Notes: generated from the sequence alone by a model not told the origin. A DNA stretch of 14,151 bases from Sphingomonadales bacterium (GCA_020200935.1 JAIVHR010000022.1:1-14151); one strand, 5' to 3'. Shown: positions 6,896 through 13,950, numbered from the stretch's first letter. Numbers and translations: made by a program.

Positions 6896-6901
6896 GAGGA
6901 G
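6896..6901 (+). promoter_or_regulatory. Shine-Dalgarno-like GAGGAG upstream of rnr
   Basis: GAGGAG lies 16 bases before the rnr ATG at 6918, longer than usual, but only 9 bases before another ATG at 6911 that is out of frame (a 60-codon frame to 7093). The rnr frame has a stop (TAA, 6888-6890) and no ATG, GTG or TTG between it and 6918, so 6918 is the earliest possible start for the visible RNase R N-terminus. The out-of-frame ATG may dampen translation or simply be chance. Confidence 0.5.
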
Positions 6902-6917
6902 CGTCTATCTATGTGCC

Positions 6918-8939
6918 ATGCCCCGCACACCCTCCGGCCTGCCCAGCGAGCAGCAGATACTCGATTTCCTTGCAACCTCCGACCGTCCGGCCGGCAAGCG
7001 CGAGATCGCCAAGGCCTTCGGCCTGACCGGCGACGATCGCGGCAGGCTCAAGGGACTGCTCAAGCAGATGGCCGACAAGGGCATGCTCGATAGCGGCCCG
7101 CAAAAGAAGCTGCACAAAGCGGGCGGCCTGCCCAAGGTGACGGTGCTGATCGTCACCGATGTCGACGATGACGGCCAGATCTTCGCCGAACCCGAGCGTT
7201 GGGACAATGACGCGCCGACGCCGAAGCTGCGCATCAAGGAGCGCGGCAAGAAGCATCCGCTCGGCATCGGCGACCGCATTCTGGCGCGGACCGAGCAGGC
7301 CGGGAAGGGCTGGATCGCCCATCCGATGAAGAAGCTCGAGCCGGGCAGCGCCGAGCTGATGGGGGTGATCCACGAGGAAGGCGGCGAGCTCTGGCTCAAG
7401 GGGCTGGAGAAGAGCGACCGGCGCGATTTTCGCGTCATCGACGCCAACCGGGCGAGCGCCGGCGATCTGGTGATGGCCGAGAAAAGCGGCCGGCCGCCGC
7501 GGATCGGCGTACGGGTGACCGAGATCCTCGGCGATCCCTTCGAGCCCAAGAGCTTCTCGCTGATCGCGATCCACAAGCACGAGATCCCGGTCGAGTTTCC
7601 CGACGAAGTCCTTGCCGAGGCCGAAGAGGTGGCGAAGCTGCCGCTCGGCGAGCGCGAGGATCTGACGCATCTGCCGATCGTCGCGATCGATCCCGAGGAT
7701 GCGCGCGACCATGACGACGCGATCTGGGCCGAGGCCGACGGAGAAGGCGGCTTCGACGCGATCGTCGCGATCGCCGATGTCAGTTTCTATGTCCGCCCGG
7801 GCTCCGAGCTGACGGCCAACATCGCCTATGAAAATGCGCAGGCGGCGATCGACGGGACGCAGAGCGGGATTTCCGACGAGTTGCGCGATGCCGCGCTCAA
7901 GCCGCTGTGGGATTGCTGGAAGCTATTGTTCAAGGCGCGCGCGGATCGGGCGCCGCTCGAACTCGACCTGCCCGAGCGCAAGATCCAGCTCGACGAGAAG
8001 GGCCGCATCCTCTCGGTCGCGCCGCGCGAGCGGCTCGATGCGCACCGGCTGGTCGAGGACTATATGATCGCCGCCAACGTCGCCGCCGCCAAGGCGCTCG
8101 AGGCAAAGCAGGCGCCGGTGATGTATCGCGATCACGAGCCGCCGAGCCGCGAAAAGCTGGTCGCGCTCAAGGATTATCTCGACAGCTACGATATCCCCTT
8201 CGCGCTCGGCCAGGTGATCAAGCCCGATAGCTTCAACCGGCTGATCGACAAGGTCGGCGATGCCGATGCGCGGCCGCAGATCATGGAGCAGATCCTGCGT
8301 ACCCAGATGGCCGCCTATTACGGGCCGAACAATACCGGCCATTTCGGGTTGGCGCTCGGGAGCTACGCGCATTTCACCTCGCCGATCCGGCGCTATGCCG
8401 ATTTGATCGTCCACCGATCGCTGGTCGGCGCCTGGAAGCTCGGCCCCGATGTCGGAGCGACGAAGCTGCCGGGTGAGCAGGCCAAGGCGATGGAGCAGCT
8501 GGGCGAGGTGATATCCCGCCTCGAACGCCGGGCGATGGAGGCCGAGCGCGACACCGTCGACCGCTATGTCGCGGCCTTCCTGTCGGAGCGCGTCGGCGAT
8601 GTCGTCGATGCGCGGATCACCGGCGTCCAGCCCTTCGGCTTCTTCGCCACCGTCGACGGCCTCGGTGGTGACGGGCTGCTGCTCGCCCGCGATCTCGGCC
8701 GCGAATGTTACCGTTACGAGGAAAAAGCGCAGGCGCTGATCGGCAACGATTCGGGGACCCGCTACCGCGCCGGCGATCGGCTCGAGCTGCGATTGGTCGA
8801 GGCCAACCCGGTCAGCGGCGGATTGCGCTTCGAACTCCCCGAGGGGAAGGGCGGGGGGACGCGGCCCGATAGCGGCAAGCCGCGGGGAAATACGAAGAAG
8901 AAATCGCGCCGCGGCAAACCACGGCGTTCGCGCTCCTAG
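6918..8939 (+). CDS. rnr: Ribonuclease R, with an apparent internal deletion in the RNB catalytic domain
   Basis: RNase R is a processive 3'-to-5' exoribonuclease that degrades structured RNA. In order: an N-terminal helix-turn-helix-like region (about 8-60), cold-shock RNA-binding domains (about 75-225), the RNB domain from about 250, an S1 domain (about 562-640), and a basic tail ending in KKKSRRGKPRRSRS. The metal-binding cluster IDPEDARDHDD is intact, with Asp258, 264, 266 and 267 at the spacing of E. coli Asp272, 278, 280 and 281. HFTSPIRRYADLIVHR (485-500) is also intact. However YVRPGSEL (291-298) runs straight into TANIAYENAQAAIDG, where the family normally has about 66 more residues, including the NSxYFPDRVVPMLPE-type block. 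The 673-residue length is short by about that amount. Whether the enzyme is active is open. Confidence 0.9.
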   Translation: MPRTPSGLPSEQQILDFLATSDRPAGKREIAKAFGLTGDDRGRLKGLLKQMADKGMLDSGPQKKLHKAGGLPKVTVLIVTDVDDDGQIFAEPERWDNDAPTPKLRIKERGKKHPLGIGDRILARTEQAGKGWIAHPMKKLEPGSAELMGVIHEEGGELWLKGLEKSDRRDFRVIDANRASAGDLVMAEKSGRPPRIGVRVTEILGDPFEPKSFSLIAIHKHEIPVEFPDEVLAEAEEVAKLPLGEREDLTHLPIVAIDPEDARDHDDAIWAEADGEGGFDAIVAIADVSFYVRPGSELTANIAYENAQAAIDGTQSGISDELRDAALKPLWDCWKLLFKARADRAPLELDLPERKIQLDEKGRILSVAPRERLDAHRLVEDYMIAANVAAAKALEAKQAPVMYRDHEPPSREKLVALKDYLDSYDIPFALGQVIKPDSFNRLIDKVGDADARPQIMEQILRTQMAAYYGPNNTGHFGLALGSYAHFTSPIRRYADLIVHRSLVGAWKLGPDVGATKLPGEQAKAMEQLGEVISRLERRAMEAERDTVDRYVAAFLSERVGDVVDARITGVQPFGFFATVDGLGGDGLLLARDLGRECYRYEEKAQALIGNDSGTRYRAGDRLELRLVEANPVSGGLRFELPEGKGGGTRPDSGKPRGNTKKKSRRGKPRRSRS

Positions 8940-9036
8940 CCATTCTCCTTGTCCCCTTGTGGGAGCGCAGGTCCCTCGCGAATGACATGTCTGTCAAAGG
9001 CGATCGCGCTCCAGAGTCTTACCGCTGAAATTGGAT

Positions 9037-9120
9037 CGTCACCCCGGGCTTGACCCGGGGTCTAGAGCGGCAAGCGATGTCGCTTCGGGTTCTGGATGCC
9101 GGATCAAGTCCGGCATGACG
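9037..9120. repeat. Three-hairpin intergenic repeat (second family), 84 bp
   Basis: The element begins cgtca and ends tgacg, an inverted terminal pair. Inside are three perfect stems: accccggg-cttga-cccggggt (9041-9061), aagcga-tg-tcgctt (9072-9085) and atgccgga-tcaag-tccggcat (9096-9116). The loops cttga and tcaag are themselves complementary, and the outer stems are diverged inverted copies of one another, so the whole unit is close to symmetrical. From general knowledge, repeats of this kind (GATCAAGTCCGGCATGACG type) are common between genes of alphaproteobacteria. Only one copy is in this window. Confidence 0.85.
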
Positions 9121-9198
9121 TGGTTAGGTTAAGGTCGGAAGGATTCCAAACAGAGGCAGATTCTTTTCGGCCCTGGACATGGCCAGCCCTTTACCCAT

Positions 9199-9221
9199 CC
9201 CTTTCCCACAGGGGGAGAGGG
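9199..9221 (+). repeat. Partial copy of the four-hairpin repeat (hairpin 1 only)
   Basis: The sequence ccctttccc followed by an aca loop region and gggggagaggg matches hairpin 1 of the full elements with small changes. The other three hairpins are absent. It sits 23 bases past the stop of the MBL lipoprotein gene on the minus strand, so it could be a decayed remnant reused as a terminator stem. Confidence 0.55.
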
Positions 9222-9243
9222 CAATGATGCGCCGTTGCTCGCT

Positions 9244-10320
9244 TTAATCGCGCGCTTCCGCGTTCATTCGCTCTTCCTCTGACGGCGGTCTGCCCGCGGC
9301 CCGCTCGACCTCGCCGCCCAGCGCCCTGACCAGCGCCTCGAGATTACGCCTCAGATAGCCGGGCCTTCCCGACGCATCGCCCCAGTCGGGGTAGTTGCGC
9401 TCGATCCGCGTGATCGCATCGCGGATCTCGCCCTCGGTCGCGCGATCGTCTTCGTCGTCTAGGATCTCGGTGGTGACCAGCCGGCGCATAAAGGTGAGAT
9501 AGGCGATCTGGTTGGCGGCGAGCAGGTTGGTCGGCCCGGGCTCGCCATGGCCCGGATAGAGCCGGTAGCCGGTAAAGTCGCGGGTGATCCGCTCGAGCTC
9601 GCGCGGCCAGCTGTCGATATTTGCATCGACAAGGTTCGGATGGACGTTGGCCGAGACCATGTCCGAGGCGAGAAGCAGCTTCTGGCCGGGGACCGCGAGC
9701 ATCAGGATCGGCGAGGATTCGGCCGAGGCGATGATCTCGACGGTCACCGGCACGCCCGAGACACTGAGCTGCTGATTGTCCACGAGCAGCCGGTCGGGTT
9801 CGGGCAGCGGCTCCCATTCCTCGTCGGCTGCCTCGGCGCTCGTCTCGACCTCGCCGGCATCCTCGGCCCGCGTCTCGTCCTCACCGGCTTGTTCGGCGAG
9901 CGCCTCGACATAGCCGAGCGGATCCTCGGCGAGCTGCTCGGCGATGCTCTCGGCCGTCGCGAATTCGGCATCGGGAAAGGCTTCGAGGAAGACTCGCAGC
10001 CCGCCGAAATGATCGGGGTGATAGTGGCTGACGATGATCGTCTCGACCGGCTTTCCGGTCGCCTCGATCCGCTCGACGACGCGCGCGGCGAGGTCGGGGT
10101 TGCTCTGCACGTCGAACACCAGGATCGCATCCTCGCCTTCGAGCCAATAGCTGTTGACCGCCCCGGCGCCGGCGCCATGCGAGCGGTGGATGTCGAGCGT
10201 CGGGGCCGGGGCGGGATCGGCTTCGGCCGAGTCGCCGTCGGGTGCCGGATCGCCGCCGCAGGCGCCGAGCGCCAGCATCGTCGATGCGAGCGGCAGGAGG
10301 AAGAAACGGGCGAAACGCAT
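9244..10320 (-). CDS. MBL-fold metallohydrolase, predicted lipoprotein
   Basis: The 358-residue protein has a lipoprotein signal: basic MRFAR, a hydrophobic stretch, then LALGAC with Cys21 as the lipid-modified residue, so it should be anchored in the envelope facing the periplasm. The metallo-beta-lactamase fold is shown by SHYHPDH (His99, His101, Asp103, His104), the bridging Asp220 in LLLASDMV and His258 in YPGHGEPG. At the position where most members have a third site-1 histidine (a GHSPG-like block) this one reads SAESSP (199-204), with Glu201. An acidic insert at about 143-170 holds two 10-residue repeats. MBL proteins hydrolyse lactams, thioesters, esters and other bonds, and the substrate here cannot be inferred. 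It is downstream of dcd on the same strand, 116 bases away, with its own candidate promoter. No clear strong Shine-Dalgarno. Confidence 0.85.
   Translation of the reverse strand: MRFARFFLLPLASTMLALGACGGDPAPDGDSAEADPAPAPTLDIHRSHGAGAGAVNSYWLEGEDAILVFDVQSNPDLAARVVERIEATGKPVETIIVSHYHPDHFGGLRVFLEAFPDAEFATAESIAEQLAEDPLGYVEALAEQAGEDETRAEDAGEVETSAEAADEEWEPLPEPDRLLVDNQQLSVSGVPVTVEIIASAESSPILMLAVPGQKLLLASDMVSANVHPNLVDANIDSWPRELERITRDFTGYRLYPGHGEPGPTNLLAANQIAYLTFMRRLVTTEILDDEDDRATEGEIRDAITRIERNYPDWGDASGRPGYLRRNLEALVRALGGEVERAAGRPPSEEERMNAEARD
9829..9888 (-). repeat. Two tandem 30-bp units encoding an acidic decapeptide repeat
   Basis: Bases 9829-9858 and 9859-9888 agree at 24 of 30 positions by eye and encode AGEVETSAEA and AGEDETRAED; a partial third unit (ADEE) follows in the protein. 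The array lies in the insert between the HxHxDH motif and the next core strand of the MBL protein, so it probably forms a negatively charged surface loop. Confidence 0.7.
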
Positions 10321-10352
10321 GGCGGCCTTGATCGAGTGGAACTGCCCCGACG

Positions 10353-10380
10353 ACTATATCGGACCGCCCGCAAAGCGCAA
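10353..10380 (-). promoter_or_regulatory. Candidate sigma-70-like promoter of the MBL lipoprotein gene
   Basis: On the minus strand TTGCGC (10375-10380) and TATAGT (10353-10358; 5 of 6 matches to TATAAT) are 16 bases apart. Transcription would start near 10346, about 26 bases before the ATG at 10320. A weak AAGG near 10327 could serve as ribosome-binding site. This would let the gene be expressed apart from dcd. Confidence 0.4.
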
Positions 10381-10436
10381 TTTGCGTGTGCACAGATTGT
10401 GTTCGCGTCATTGCTCCCTGCAACGACGGTCGAGGG

Positions 10437-10991
10437 CTAAAGCTTGGGCAAGGTCACGCCCTTCTGGCCCATATATTTGCCGGCGCGGTCGGCATAGCTC
10501 GTCTCGCAGGGCTCCTCGCCCTTGAGGAACAGGAATTGGCAGGCGCCCTCGTTGGCGTAGACCTTGGCGGGCAGCGGCGTGGTGTTGGAAAATTCGAGCG
10601 TCACATGGCCCTCCCAGCCCGGCTCCAACGGCGTCACATTGACGATGATTCCGCAGCGCGCATAGGTCGATTTGCCGAGGCAGATGACGAGGATGTCGCG
10701 CGGCACGCGGAAATATTCGATCGTCCGGGCGAGCGCGAAGCTGTTGGGCGGGATGATGCAGACATCGGTCTTGCGGTCGACGAAGCTGTTCGAGGAGAAG
10801 TTCTTGGGGTCGACGAGCGCATTGTCGACATTGGTGAAGATCTTGAATTCGTCGGCGGCGCGCGCGTCATAGCCGTAGCTCGACAGGCCGTAGCTGATCG
10901 TCCCCTCACGGCGCTGGCCGTCGACGAAGGGTTCGATCATCGCGTCCTCGAGCGCGCGCTCGCGGATCCAGCGGTCGGCCATGATGCTCAT
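10437..10991 (-). CDS. dcd: dCTP deaminase
   Basis: The cytoplasmic enzyme deaminates dCTP to dUTP, feeding dTMP synthesis through dUTPase and thymidylate synthase. The 184-residue sequence carries [12 protein letters not shown] near residue 33, [10 protein letters not shown] (81-90), the conserved GKSTYARCG with Ser108 and Arg112, and [15 protein letters not shown] with catalytic Glu133. These correspond to E. coli Ser111, Arg115 and Glu138. The C-terminal [14 protein letters not shown] is the nucleotide-covering tail typical of the family. The start at 10991 (MSIMADRW) overlaps the stop of the GH25-like gene as ATGA, which suggests translational coupling; the second Met at 10982 is the alternative. 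Last gene of a tight three-gene run. Confidence 0.96.
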   Translation of the reverse strand: MSIMADRWIRERALEDAMIEPFVDGQRREGTISYGLSSYGYDARAADEFKIFTNVDNALVDPKNFSSNSFVDRKTDVCIIPPNSFALARTIEYFRVPRDILVICLGKSTYARCGIIVNVTPLEPGWEGHVTLEFSNTTPLPAKVYANEGACQFLFLKGEEPCETSYADRAGKYMGQKGVTLPKL

Positions 10992-11641
10992 GGGTTATCC
11001 TTAGCGCTTTCGGGCGGCCTGACGACAGACCAGCGGACCGGGTTTTCCACACCTTCGACCCGGCGGATGTCGCTCGCTTCCCAGATCGCCCAGGGCACCG
11101 CGCCGTAATCGGGCGGGAACAGCCGCCGCCGCAGCCAGAAGGAGCGTTCGTAGAGCACCGCCGGATCGCCGCTATAGGGCTCGATCGCCTCGAGGAAGGC
11201 TGTCAGTTCGGCGATCAGCAGCGCGACATCGGGCCGGTCGGCGCAATCGTCTTCGAGATCGAGCATCACGGCGGGCGGCAGCATGTCGGGATCGCGCGGC
11301 ACATTGGCGAGGAAATTGGCGATCTGGTCGGCGCCGAGCCGGCAGAGCCGCCATTTGTGGACGACGCCGTAGCGCAGCCCCGCGGCGATCGCGCCGCCGC
11401 GATTGATCGCAAAGCGCGGATCGCGCGCCTCGTCGCCGTCTGTCGCCAGCAGATAGGCGAAATCCGCCCCCGCGCCCTTCAGCGTCGGCCAGTGGACGGC
11501 GCCGTCCGTGGCCGAGATCATCACTCCCTGCGTCGGATACTGGCTCTCGGCCGGTCGCCAGCCGATCGCCGCCTGCCACAGCGCGAAGCCGGCCGCCGCG
11601 GCGCAGAGAAGCAAGATGAGGATCCAGGCGAAGCTCCGCAT
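10988..11641 (-). CDS. GH25 (lysozyme-like) family membrane-anchored protein, possibly catalytically altered
   Basis: The 217-residue protein has one N-terminal membrane segment or uncleaved signal (about 4-25) and an exported GH25-like domain. The family backbone is visible: [13 protein letters not shown] (39-51), FAYLLATDG (61-69), [10 protein letters not shown] (74-83), [12 protein letters not shown] (86-97), and [10 protein letters not shown] (121-130), which keeps the DxE pair as Asp128-Glu130. GH25 enzymes normally begin with GxDxS, whose Asp is part of the active site; here that position is Met41, so lytic activity is doubtful or altered. Canonical members cut the MurNAc-GlcNAc bond of peptidoglycan. 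Cys100 and Cys133 could form a disulfide. The start is 1 base after the UPF0262 stop and the end overlaps dcd by ATGA. Confidence 0.78.
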   Translation of the reverse strand: MRSFAWILILLLCAAAAGFALWQAAIGWRPAESQYPTQGVMISATDGAVHWPTLKGAGADFAYLLATDGDEARDPRFAINRGGAIAAGLRYGVVHKWRLCRLGADQIANFLANVPRDPDMLPPAVMLDLEDDCADRPDVALLIAELTAFLEAIEPYSGDPAVLYERSFWLRRRLFPPDYGAVPWAIWEASDIRRVEGVENPVRWSVVRPPESAKDNP

Positions 11642-11642
11642 C

Positions 11643-12125
11643 TCAGCCCCGGATGTGGAGGACGCAGATCAGGGTGAAGAGCCGGCGCGCGGTGTCGAAA
11701 TCGACCGCGATCTTGCCTTCGAGCCGCTCCTTGAGCAGCTCGGCCGCGTCATTGTGTACGCCGCGCCGGGCCATGTCGATGGTCTCGATATGCTGCGGCG
11801 AGGCCTGGCGGATGGCCTGGAAATAGCTGTCGCAGATGGCGAAATAATCGCGGATCGGGCGGCGGAAGCGGTTGAGGCCGAGGACGATCGTTTCGAGCGG
11901 ATCGCCGCTCTCGCTCCTGATGTCGAGCGCCAGCCGCCCCTCCTCGACGCGCAATGCGAGCTTGTAGGGCCCGGCATAGCCGTCCGGATATTCGCGCGCC
12001 GGCTCGAAGCGATTGCCCTCGAGCAGATCGAAGATCGCGATCCGGCGTTCCTGCTCGATATCGGCATTGCGCCAGATGATCGTCTGCTCGTCGAGCGCGA
12101 TGTCGATGATCCGCGGGTCGGACAT
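11643..12125 (-). CDS. UPF0262 family protein
   Basis: This is a 160-residue soluble protein of unknown function from a family (UPF0262) that I associate with alphaproteobacteria. Typical features are the opening MSDPRIIDIALDE, ERRIAIFDLLEGNRF (about 26-40), GPYKLAL and the end MARRGVHNDAAELLKERLEG followed by a helix ending in LFTLICVLHIRG. The start at 12125 gives the usual family length and N-terminus; the 12-codon extension to 12161 lacks support. It heads the UPF0262-GH25-dcd run, with 1 base to the next start, and diverges from dnaB. No membrane segment, signal or catalytic motif is visible, and I propose no function. Confidence 0.87.
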   Translation of the reverse strand: MSDPRIIDIALDEQTIIWRNADIEQERRIAIFDLLEGNRFEPAREYPDGYAGPYKLALRVEEGRLALDIRSESGDPLETIVLGLNRFRRPIRDYFAICDSYFQAIRQASPQHIETIDMARRGVHNDAAELLKERLEGKIAVDFDTARRLFTLICVLHIRG

Positions 12126-12444
12126 GCGAGCGGACTTAGTCGGCGGGGCGGGCCGAGACAATGTATAGCCTTATGGGTCCAACGAGCGCTTCGGCAAATA
12201 GCCTTCTCCCATGGGGAGAGGGTTGGGTGAGGGGTTCCGGCGTATCAAGAGCGCGGAACCCCTCATCCAACTCCGACTAGCTTCGCTACGCTCAGCAAGT
12301 CTCCGTATCCTTCTCCCCTTGGGAGAAGAAAGCGGATGGGAGAGGGTTTGGCGCGCCCTGCGAGCGTCTTTCTCGCCGCCAACATCATATCCACAGGCTT
12401 GTGGGCTTGCCGCGGCAGGCGATCGGCGCGACAAGGGTCGGTCC
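12126..12444. other. Divergent intergenic region of 319 bases between UPF0262 and dnaB
   Basis: It holds repeat copy 4 (12202-12348) in its centre. The 76 bases on the left must carry the promoter of the UPF0262 run and the 96 bases on the right that of dnaB, unless the promoters lie inside the element. I found no convincing -35/-10 pair on either side. A small stem ccaca-ggct-tgtgg lies at 12391-12404, and a weak AAGGG ribosome-binding site precedes dnaB. Confidence 0.6.
12202..12348 (+). repeat. Four-hairpin intergenic repeat, copy 4, with remodelled right end
   Basis: Hairpin 1 is ccttctccc/gggagaggg (12202-12222, one G-T pair). Hairpin 2 has arms near 12222-12238 and 12255-12271. Hairpin 3 at 12275-12301 reads GACT-A-GCT paired with AGC-A-AGTC, a compensated change of the inner three pairs relative to copy 1. 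Hairpin 4 (12309-12328) lacks its usual GGTTT end and instead continues through aaagcggat to a second gggagaggg followed by TTT, as if the right end had been extended or recombined with another copy. It is open in the dnaB frame, which creates a false 78-codon N-terminal extension. Confidence 0.87.
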
Positions 12445-13950
12445 ATGGCCGAACCGATCCGACTCGTATCCGACAGCGATGACGGCACGCCCGCGCTGCC
12501 GAACAATCTCGACGCCGAAGCAGCTCTGCTCGGCGCGCTTATGATCGACAACCGGCTCGTCGACGAGGTGCAGCGGATCATCCGCGCCGATCATTTCTTC
12601 GATCCGGTTCATGGCCGAATCTACGAGGCGATCATCCGCATGGTCGTCGACAAGAACATGATCGCCAACCCGGTCACCCTGAAGCCGATCGTCGAAAGCG
12701 ACGAGGGGCTGAAGGAAGCAGGCGGCGCCGGCTATCTCGCCAAGCTGACCGAGAGCGGCGCGGCGCTGATCGGCGCCAGGGATTTCGCGACCCAGATCTA
12801 CGATCTCGCCCTGCTGCGCGAGCTGATCGGGGTCGGCCGCGAGATGGTCGAGCGCGCCATCGACACCAGCGTCGATGTCGATCCTAAGAGCCAGATCGAG
12901 GAAGCCGAGATCGCGCTCTATACGGTCGCCGAGGAGGGCGGCGAATCGGGCTCGACCAAGACCTTCGCCCGCGCCGCGTCGGAAGCCGTCAAGCAGGCCG
13001 AGCGGGCGAAGAATTCGGGCGGCAAGGTTTCGGGCTACACGACCGGTTTCGACAGCCTCAACTATCAGTTCGGGGGCCTCCACAAATCGGATCTGACGAT
13101 CCTCGCCGGCCGCCCCGGCATGGGCAAGACGGCGCTCGCCACCAACATCGCCTTCAATTGCGCGCGGCGCTTCGCCCGCGATCTCGAGGACGGCGTCGAT
13201 GCCGAGGAATCGATGGGCGCGCCGGTCGCCTTTTTCAGCCTCGAAATGTCGGCAGACCAGCTCGCCACGCGTATCCTCGCCGAACAGTCGCGGATATCCT
13301 CGTCGAAGCTCAGAAAGGGCGCGATCAGCCAGGCCGAGTTCCGCGATCTCGCCCGCGCCGCCGCCGATCTGGAGGCGCTGCCGCTCTATATCGACGATAC
13401 GCCGGGCCTGTCGATCGCCGCGATCCGCACGCGCGCGCGGCGATTGAAGCGCCAGCGCAATATCGGCGTGATCGTGGTCGATTATCTGCAGCTGCTCCAG
13501 GGCTCGGCCGGGCGGCGGCAGGAAAACCGCGTCCAGGAGATTTCGGAGATCAGCCGCGGGCTGAAGACGCTGGCCAAGGAACTCGACGTGCCGGTGCTGG
13601 CGCTGTCGCAATTGAGCCGCGCCGTCGAACAGCGCGAGGACAAGAAGCCCCAGCTGTCGGATCTGCGCGAATCGGGGTCGATCGAGCAGGATGCCGATAT
13701 CGTGCTGTTCGTCTATCGCGAGGATTATTATCACGGCTTCGCCGAGCCGCCGATGATCAGCGAGAACAGCTCGTCGGAGGATCGCGAGAAACGGTCCGAA
13801 TGGGAACTCAAACATTCCGAGATCGCCGGCCGCGCCCAGGTCATCGTCGCCAAGCAGCGCCACGGCGCGACCGGCAGCGTGACGCTCCATTTCGATCGCG
13901 AATTCACCCGCTTCAGCGATATCGCTTACGAAGACCAGCGCTACGATTGA
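12445..13950 (+). CDS. dnaB: Replicative DNA helicase DnaB
   Basis: The hexameric helicase unwinds DNA at the replication fork and contacts primase. The 501-residue protein has the N-terminal domain with NLDAEAALLGALMIDN (21-36), a linker, and the RecA-like domain from about 195. Walker A is GRPGMGKT (222-229); FSLEMS with catalytic Glu266 follows, then Walker B VIVVDYLQLL with Asp346, SQLSRAVEQRE (388-398), and the late KQRHGATG block carrying the arginine-finger region. An insert at about 240-258 is, from memory, usual in alphaproteobacteria. The start at 12445 (MAEPIRLV) gives normal length; a frame open from 12211 only translates repeat copy 4 and is rejected. No intein is present. The stop is 30 bases from the convergent astD stop. 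Confidence 0.96.
   Translation: MAEPIRLVSDSDDGTPALPNNLDAEAALLGALMIDNRLVDEVQRIIRADHFFDPVHGRIYEAIIRMVVDKNMIANPVTLKPIVESDEGLKEAGGAGYLAKLTESGAALIGARDFATQIYDLALLRELIGVGREMVERAIDTSVDVDPKSQIEEAEIALYTVAEEGGESGSTKTFARAASEAVKQAERAKNSGGKVSGYTTGFDSLNYQFGGLHKSDLTILAGRPGMGKTALATNIAFNCARRFARDLEDGVDAEESMGAPVAFFSLEMSADQLATRILAEQSRISSSKLRKGAISQAEFRDLARAAADLEALPLYIDDTPGLSIAAIRTRARRLKRQRNIGVIVVDYLQLLQGSAGRRQENRVQEISEISRGLKTLAKELDVPVLALSQLSRAVEQREDKKPQLSDLRESGSIEQDADIVLFVYREDYYHGFAEPPMISENSSSEDREKRSEWELKHSEIAGRAQVIVAKQRHGATGSVTLHFDREFTRFSDIAYEDQRYD

Larger units (their letters stand above)
8940..9243. other. Gene-free gap of 304 bases between the rnr and MBL lipoprotein stops (convergent)
   Basis: No credible coding frame is seen. 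It contains the 84-bp three-hairpin repeat (9037-9120), a partial copy of the other repeat family (9199-9221), and a small inverted repeat tgaca-tgtc-tgtca at 8983-8996. No classical hairpin plus T-run terminator follows rnr; the strong GC stem at 9041-9061 is the best candidate for stopping transcripts from either side. The remainder shows nothing recognisable. Confidence 0.7.

Noticed and set aside
6911..7093. 60-codon frame overlapping the rnr start as a real gene
   Set aside because: The peptide is Arg/Pro-rich as expected for a shifted high-GC frame; kept only as a possible initiation decoy.
9547..10440. 297-codon + strand frame opposite the MBL lipoprotein
   Set aside because: No motif, and the minus strand carries a signal peptide, lipobox and metal motif.
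12211..12444. 78-codon N-terminal extension of DnaB
   Set aside because: It is the translation of repeat copy 4; the start at 12445 gives normal DnaB length and N-terminus.
12385..13890. 501-codon open frame on the minus strand opposite dnaB
   Set aside because: Antisense shadow; it would also cross the dnaB promoter region and has no recognisable domain.
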